From CAZVJA01 sp964626885 (lineage in GTDB: Bacteria; Planctomycetota; Planctomycetia; Planctomycetales; Planctomycetaceae): a stretch of 9,258 nucleotides of DNA. The stretch spans positions 1-9,258 of the forward strand of contig CAZVJA010000209.1 in the NCBI GenBank assembly GCA_964626885.1, given 5' to 3'. Each line of letters opens with the position of its first letter. The stretch's first letter is position 1. Shown here one piece after another: positions 6,562 through 9,258 of the stretch. Below the pieces are notes generated by a model. The model saw only the letters and a program-made list of their open reading frames with translations. It was not told the DNA's origin and ran no database searches. Made by a program: the position numbers and the translations under genes.

Positions 6562-7557
6562 TCAGTCGCCGAAGGCGGCATCGAAGGCAATGTTCGACGG
6601 TGAGAAATCGACGTTTTTGCAGAACTGGGCAGCTTCCCGAGCACCGGCCTCACGGTCCATCCCCATGTCTTCCCATTCGACGGACAGCGGGCCGGAGTAC
6701 TTCGCGGCGTTGAGCGCGCGGATGATCTCCTCGAACCGCACGCCACCCCGTCCCACGCTGCGGAAATCCCAACCGCGGCGCGGATCGCCGAACTGCAGGT
6801 GACTGGTGAGAATGCCGGTCTTGCCGTTGAGTGTGACGGAGGCATCCTTCATGTGGACGTGATAGATACGGTCGGGGAAAGTGCGGATGAACTCGACCGG
6901 ATCGACCCCCTGCCAGATCAAGTGGCTGGGATCAAAGTTGAAACCGAATTCCTCACGACCGTTGAGCGTCTGCACGGCACGTTCGGCGGAGTAAATGTCG
7001 AACGCGATTTCGGTCGGGTGCACCTCGAGCGCGAACTTCACGCCGCATTCCTGAAAGACGTCGAGAATCGGATTCCAGCGTTCAGCCAGCAGGGAAAATC
7101 CGTCGTCGATCATTTTGCGCGGGGTCGGCGGGAAATCATAAATCAAATGCCAGATGCTCGACCCGGTAAAGCCGTTGACGACGCTGACGCCGAGCTTCTG
7201 CGCGGCGCGGGCGGTATTCTTCATTTCCTCAATCGCGCGGCGGTTGACGCCTTCCGGCTTGCCGTCTCCCCAGACGTACTCGGGAAGGATCGATTTGTGC
7301 CGCGCGTCGATGTTGTCGAGCACGGCCTGCCCCACAAGGTGGGCGGAAATGGCGAACAGCTTGAGGTCGTGCTTCGCGAGAAGTTCCCGTTTGCGGGCAC
7401 AGTAAGTGTCGTCGGAGAGTGCCTTGTCGACTTCGAAGTGATCTCCCCAACAGGCGAGCTCCAGACCGTCGTAACCGAAATCGCGGGCCTTTTTGCAGAG
7501 TTCCGCGAGAGGAAGATCGGCCCATTGGCCGGTGCAGAGCGTCACGGGGCGTGCCAT
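6562..7557 (-). CDS. Sugar phosphate isomerase/epimerase family protein (xylose isomerase-like TIM barrel)
   Basis: A 331-residue soluble protein of the AP-endonuclease-2/xylose-isomerase-like TIM-barrel superfamily, whose members isomerise or epimerise sugars and inositol derivatives using a divalent metal. Expected metal ligands appear in order on successive strands: E178 in FALEVHPTE, D209 and H212 in FNFDPSHL, H233 or H235 in YHVHMKDA, and E294 or E296 in LSVEWEDMG. The opening GYDGLELACWGDHF (28-41) is the usual first-strand glutamate region. The start at ATG 7557 is supported by AAAGGG (7570-7565) 7 nt upstream. The exact substrate cannot be told from sequence. It is the first gene of an apparent two-gene operon with ppk2 and is divergent from the MgtC-family gene. 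Nearby dehydrogenases that would indicate an inositol pathway are absent from this window. Confidence 0.88.
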   Translation of the reverse strand: MARPVTLCTGQWADLPLAELCKKARDFGYDGLELACWGDHFEVDKALSDDTYCARKRELLAKHDLKLFAISAHLVGQAVLDNIDARHKSILPEYVWGDGKPEGVNRRAIEEMKNTARAAQKLGVSVVNGFTGSSIWHLIYDFPPTPRKMIDDGFSLLAERWNPILDVFQECGVKFALEVHPTEIAFDIYSAERAVQTLNGREEFGFNFDPSHLIWQGVDPVEFIRTFPDRIYHVHMKDASVTLNGKTGILTSHLQFGDPRRGWDFRSVGRGGVRFEEIIRALNAAKYSGPLSVEWEDMGMDREAGAREAAQFCKNVDFSPSNIAFDAAFGD

Positions 7558-7767
7558 CGGGGAACCCTTTCAATATCCTGTTGCAGCATCGAGGGAATTC
7601 GGCGGCGACAACGATGACTGTGCCGCCCAAACAGAACGGAGACGAACAAGCTCCACGGTTTCCACCGCAGATCAGATTCAAAGTAGAGAAGCGGAATTCC
7701 AAAGTCAACGATCCCTCGCGGGAAACGAAGCGGCCTGGGAATATGGTACAATGAGGCAGATAAAACC
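7558..7767. promoter_or_regulatory. Divergent promoter region between isomerase and MgtC-family genes
   Basis: This 210-bp spacer must drive the isomerase-ppk2 operon leftward and the membrane protein gene rightward. TACAAT at 7747-7752 resembles a -10 box for the rightward gene, but no -35 pairs with it and the leader would be only about 15 nt, so it is weak. An imperfect stem-loop, GGCGGC(g)ACA (7601-7610) with TGTGCCGCC (7619-7627), lies about 45-70 nt upstream of the isomerase ATG and could fold in its leader. Confidence 0.4.
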
Positions 7768-9057
7768 ATGGATCCGATGCCGCTGTTTCAACAACTGGGA
7801 ATTTCACTGCTGCTCGGCTTGCTAGTGGGGCTGCAAAGGCAGCGGTCCGATTCCGAAGTCGCGGGGATTCGCACCTTCCCTTTGATTACAATCTTCGGCA
7901 CGCTCTCGACCATTTTGTCCCAAACGATGCAGTCTCCGTGGATCCCCGCCGCGGGAATCGTCGCGCTGATGGGACTCCTCGCGATTGGAAACCTGCCGAA
8001 GATCCACGCCAAGCAGGGGAGCACCGGGATCACCACCGAGATCGCCGCCCTGGTGATGTTTGTGGTCGGAGCGATGGTTGTGGTTGGTCCCTGGAGCGTG
8101 GCGGTGGCAACCGGCTGTGGCGTGGCGATTCTGCTCTACCTCAAGCCTCAGATGCACGGGTTCGCCGCGAAGCTGGGTGATGAGGACTTTCGAGCGATCA
8201 TCCAGTTTCTGCTGGTGACGTTCATCATCCTGCCGGTGGTGCCGAACGAGTCTTATAACCTGCTGCAACTACTGAAGCCGATATGGCCGCAGCTTGGCGG
8301 CGACGAATTCCGCGTCTTCAACCCGCACGAGACCTGGCTGATGGTGGTGCTGGTGGTGTCGATCAGCCTCGGGGGCTATCTGCTTTACAAATGGCTGGGG
8401 CAGCGGGCAGGTGTGTTGCTGGGCGGGATTCTTGGAGGGACGATTTCGAGTACCGCCACGACGGTCAGTTTTTCGCGGCGATCGGCATCGACACCCGATC
8501 TGGCGAGCTTGTCGGCCGTGGCGATCATGATTGCCACAACCGTCTCGTTCTTCCGCGTCTTGTTGGAAATCGGTGTTGCGGCGCCGGGGTTCATGCCGGT
8601 CGCCGCCCCGCCGCTGGCAATTCTTGGCGGCACGAGCTGTGTACTCGCGTTGATCGCGTGGATGACATCACAGGGCGAGTCCACGGAGATGCCGTCGCAG
8701 GAGAATCCGACAGAGATCAAATCGGCCCTGGTGTTTGGCGCGGTGTTCGCCGCGATTACACTCGCGGTGGCGCTGGGCAACGCTTACCTGCGTGACGAAG
8801 GACTGTATGCGATTGCGGCTCTGGCGGGCATGACCGACATCGACGCGATTACGCTGTCGACTTCTCGACTGGTGGATGCCGGCCGACTGGAAGCGACCGT
8901 GGGGTGGCGGCTGGTGATCACCGCCGCGCTGTCGAACCTTGTGTTCAAGGGGATTCTTGTCGCGGCAATCGGCCCGCGTCGTCTTCTAGGACGGATTGCG
9001 GTGTTGTTCGGCTTGTCGTTGGTGACGGGTGTGGTGTTGCTTCTGCTGTGGGATTAG
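7768..9057 (+). CDS. MgtC/SapB-DUF4010 family integral membrane protein
   Basis: This 429-residue protein is hydrophobic almost throughout, with roughly ten or more predicted membrane segments. The N-terminal part (about 8-130) matches the MgtC/SapB domain: LLLGLLVGLQRQR (14-26) followed by AGIRTFPLITIFGTL (32-46). The C-terminal part (about 185-400) matches DUF4010: GGILGGTISSTATTVSFSRRS (219-239), then SAVAIMIATTVSFFRVLLE (249-267) and AALAGMTDIDAITLS (350-364). Fusions of these domains are widespread; Salmonella MgtC is linked to magnesium limitation and ATP synthase control, but that role should not be carried over. Function here is unknown, and small-solute transport or sensing is plausible. 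ATG 7768 is chosen, with an AGG-containing stretch (GAGGCAG) about 8-10 nt upstream; Met4 is an alternative start. The last 113 bp overlap the minus-strand gene at the right edge. Confidence 0.9.
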   Translation: MDPMPLFQQLGISLLLGLLVGLQRQRSDSEVAGIRTFPLITIFGTLSTILSQTMQSPWIPAAGIVALMGLLAIGNLPKIHAKQGSTGITTEIAALVMFVVGAMVVVGPWSVAVATGCGVAILLYLKPQMHGFAAKLGDEDFRAIIQFLLVTFIILPVVPNESYNLLQLLKPIWPQLGGDEFRVFNPHETWLMVVLVVSISLGGYLLYKWLGQRAGVLLGGILGGTISSTATTVSFSRRSASTPDLASLSAVAIMIATTVSFFRVLLEIGVAAPGFMPVAAPPLAILGGTSCVLALIAWMTSQGESTEMPSQENPTEIKSALVFGAVFAAITLAVALGNAYLRDEGLYAIAALAGMTDIDAITLSTSRLVDAGRLEATVGWRLVITAALSNLVFKGILVAAIGPRRLLGRIAVLFGLSLVTGVVLLLLWD

Positions 9058-9258
9058 AGTTCGCTTCCTGGTCCCAGATATCGGGCCAACGGTAAAAGTA
9101 GTAAGCGACGCCGAGGGTCCCTTCCTCGACAATCACCATCGTGAGATACGAGATGATGCGGTCGTTTTCCGTGAGCCGTTCCGGGTTGATGCCGGTTTGG
9201 GCCTCGAATTCCGGGATCGTGCTCGGATCGCGTTCAATTTCGAGCGTCACACTTGCCT
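8945..9258 (-). CDS. Hypothetical protein, C-terminal fragment (5' end outside window)
   Basis: A minus-strand frame enters from the right edge and ends at TGA 8947-8945, giving 103 visible codons. The first part reads like a folded protein: TLEIERDPSTIPEFEAQ, then RIISYLTMVIVEEGTLGVAYYFY and RWPDIWDQE. The last 40 or so residues are Pro/Thr/Ser-rich and antisense to the 3' end of the membrane protein gene, so they are probably an unconstrained tail. I do not recognise the family. The GTG at 9250 is an internal codon or a possible start. The frame stays open to the edge, so a start outside the window is more likely. Confidence 0.55.
   Translation of the reverse strand, partial: ASVTLEIERDPSTIPEFEAQTGINPERLTENDRIISYLTMVIVEEGTLGVAYYFYRWPDIWDQEANSNPTAEATPHPSPTTSRTTPQSVLEDDAGRLPRQESP

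Noticed and set aside
5768..6802. Plus-strand open frame (344 codons) opposite ppk2 and the isomerase 3' end
   Set aside because: It spans two well-supported genes and their spacer on the other strand, with no recognisable motif; a codon-bias shadow.
7229..7807. Minus-strand 192-codon frame covering the divergent spacer and isomerase N-terminus
   Set aside because: It is out of frame with the isomerase, which has clear metal-binding motifs and a good ribosome site. The translation has no domain.

Overview
The window looks like a chromosomal segment from a GC-rich bacterium, most likely a planctomycete. The main reasons are the 5'-most gene, a giant secreted repeat protein that opens with a planctomycete-style LEPR-XLL-like N-terminus (LLEERTYLSA) and carries repeats of the NARGAGEKY...GSWFLLY...RWGT type that I associate with large planctomycete surface proteins. 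The mix of polyphosphate kinase 2, a xylose-isomerase-like TIM barrel and a beta-propeller glycosidase-like protein fits that phylum. The lineage call is inferred from protein style, not from a marker gene.

Layout. Minus strand, 3677 down to the left edge: a truncated multidomain metalloprotease with an N-terminal export/anchoring region, a matrixin (M10-type) catalytic domain with HELGHALGLSH and a Met-turn, a PPC-like domain, four tandem Ig/cadherin-like modules each split by a 74-residue insert, and the start of another domain. From 3678 to 4333 is a gene-free divergent spacer that includes a clearly AT-rich 180-bp stretch with short direct and inverted repeats. Plus strand, 4334-5527: a membrane-anchored five-bladed beta-propeller protein resembling GH43/GH32-type glycosidases. 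It converges on a two-gene minus-strand operon: a sugar phosphate isomerase/epimerase-type TIM barrel (7557-6562), then, 23 bp further on, a PPK2-family polyphosphate:nucleotide phosphotransferase (6538-5633). Divergent from this operon, plus strand 7768-9057, is an MgtC/SapB-DUF4010 integral membrane protein. Its 3' end overlaps the 3' end of a minus-strand hypothetical gene that enters from the right edge.

How the genes relate. The protease and the propeller protein both face the cell surface and could act on external protein and glycan, but they are divergently placed and nothing ties them together beyond adjacency. The isomerase-PPK2 pair is a probable co-transcribed unit of central metabolism (sugar rearrangement plus polyphosphate-driven nucleotide phosphorylation). 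No tRNA, rRNA, CRISPR array, insertion sequence, phage gene or defence system was recognised. The most unusual structure is the repeat architecture of the protease: four gapless 74-codon inserts nested in Ig-like modules, three of them on an exact 528-bp period.
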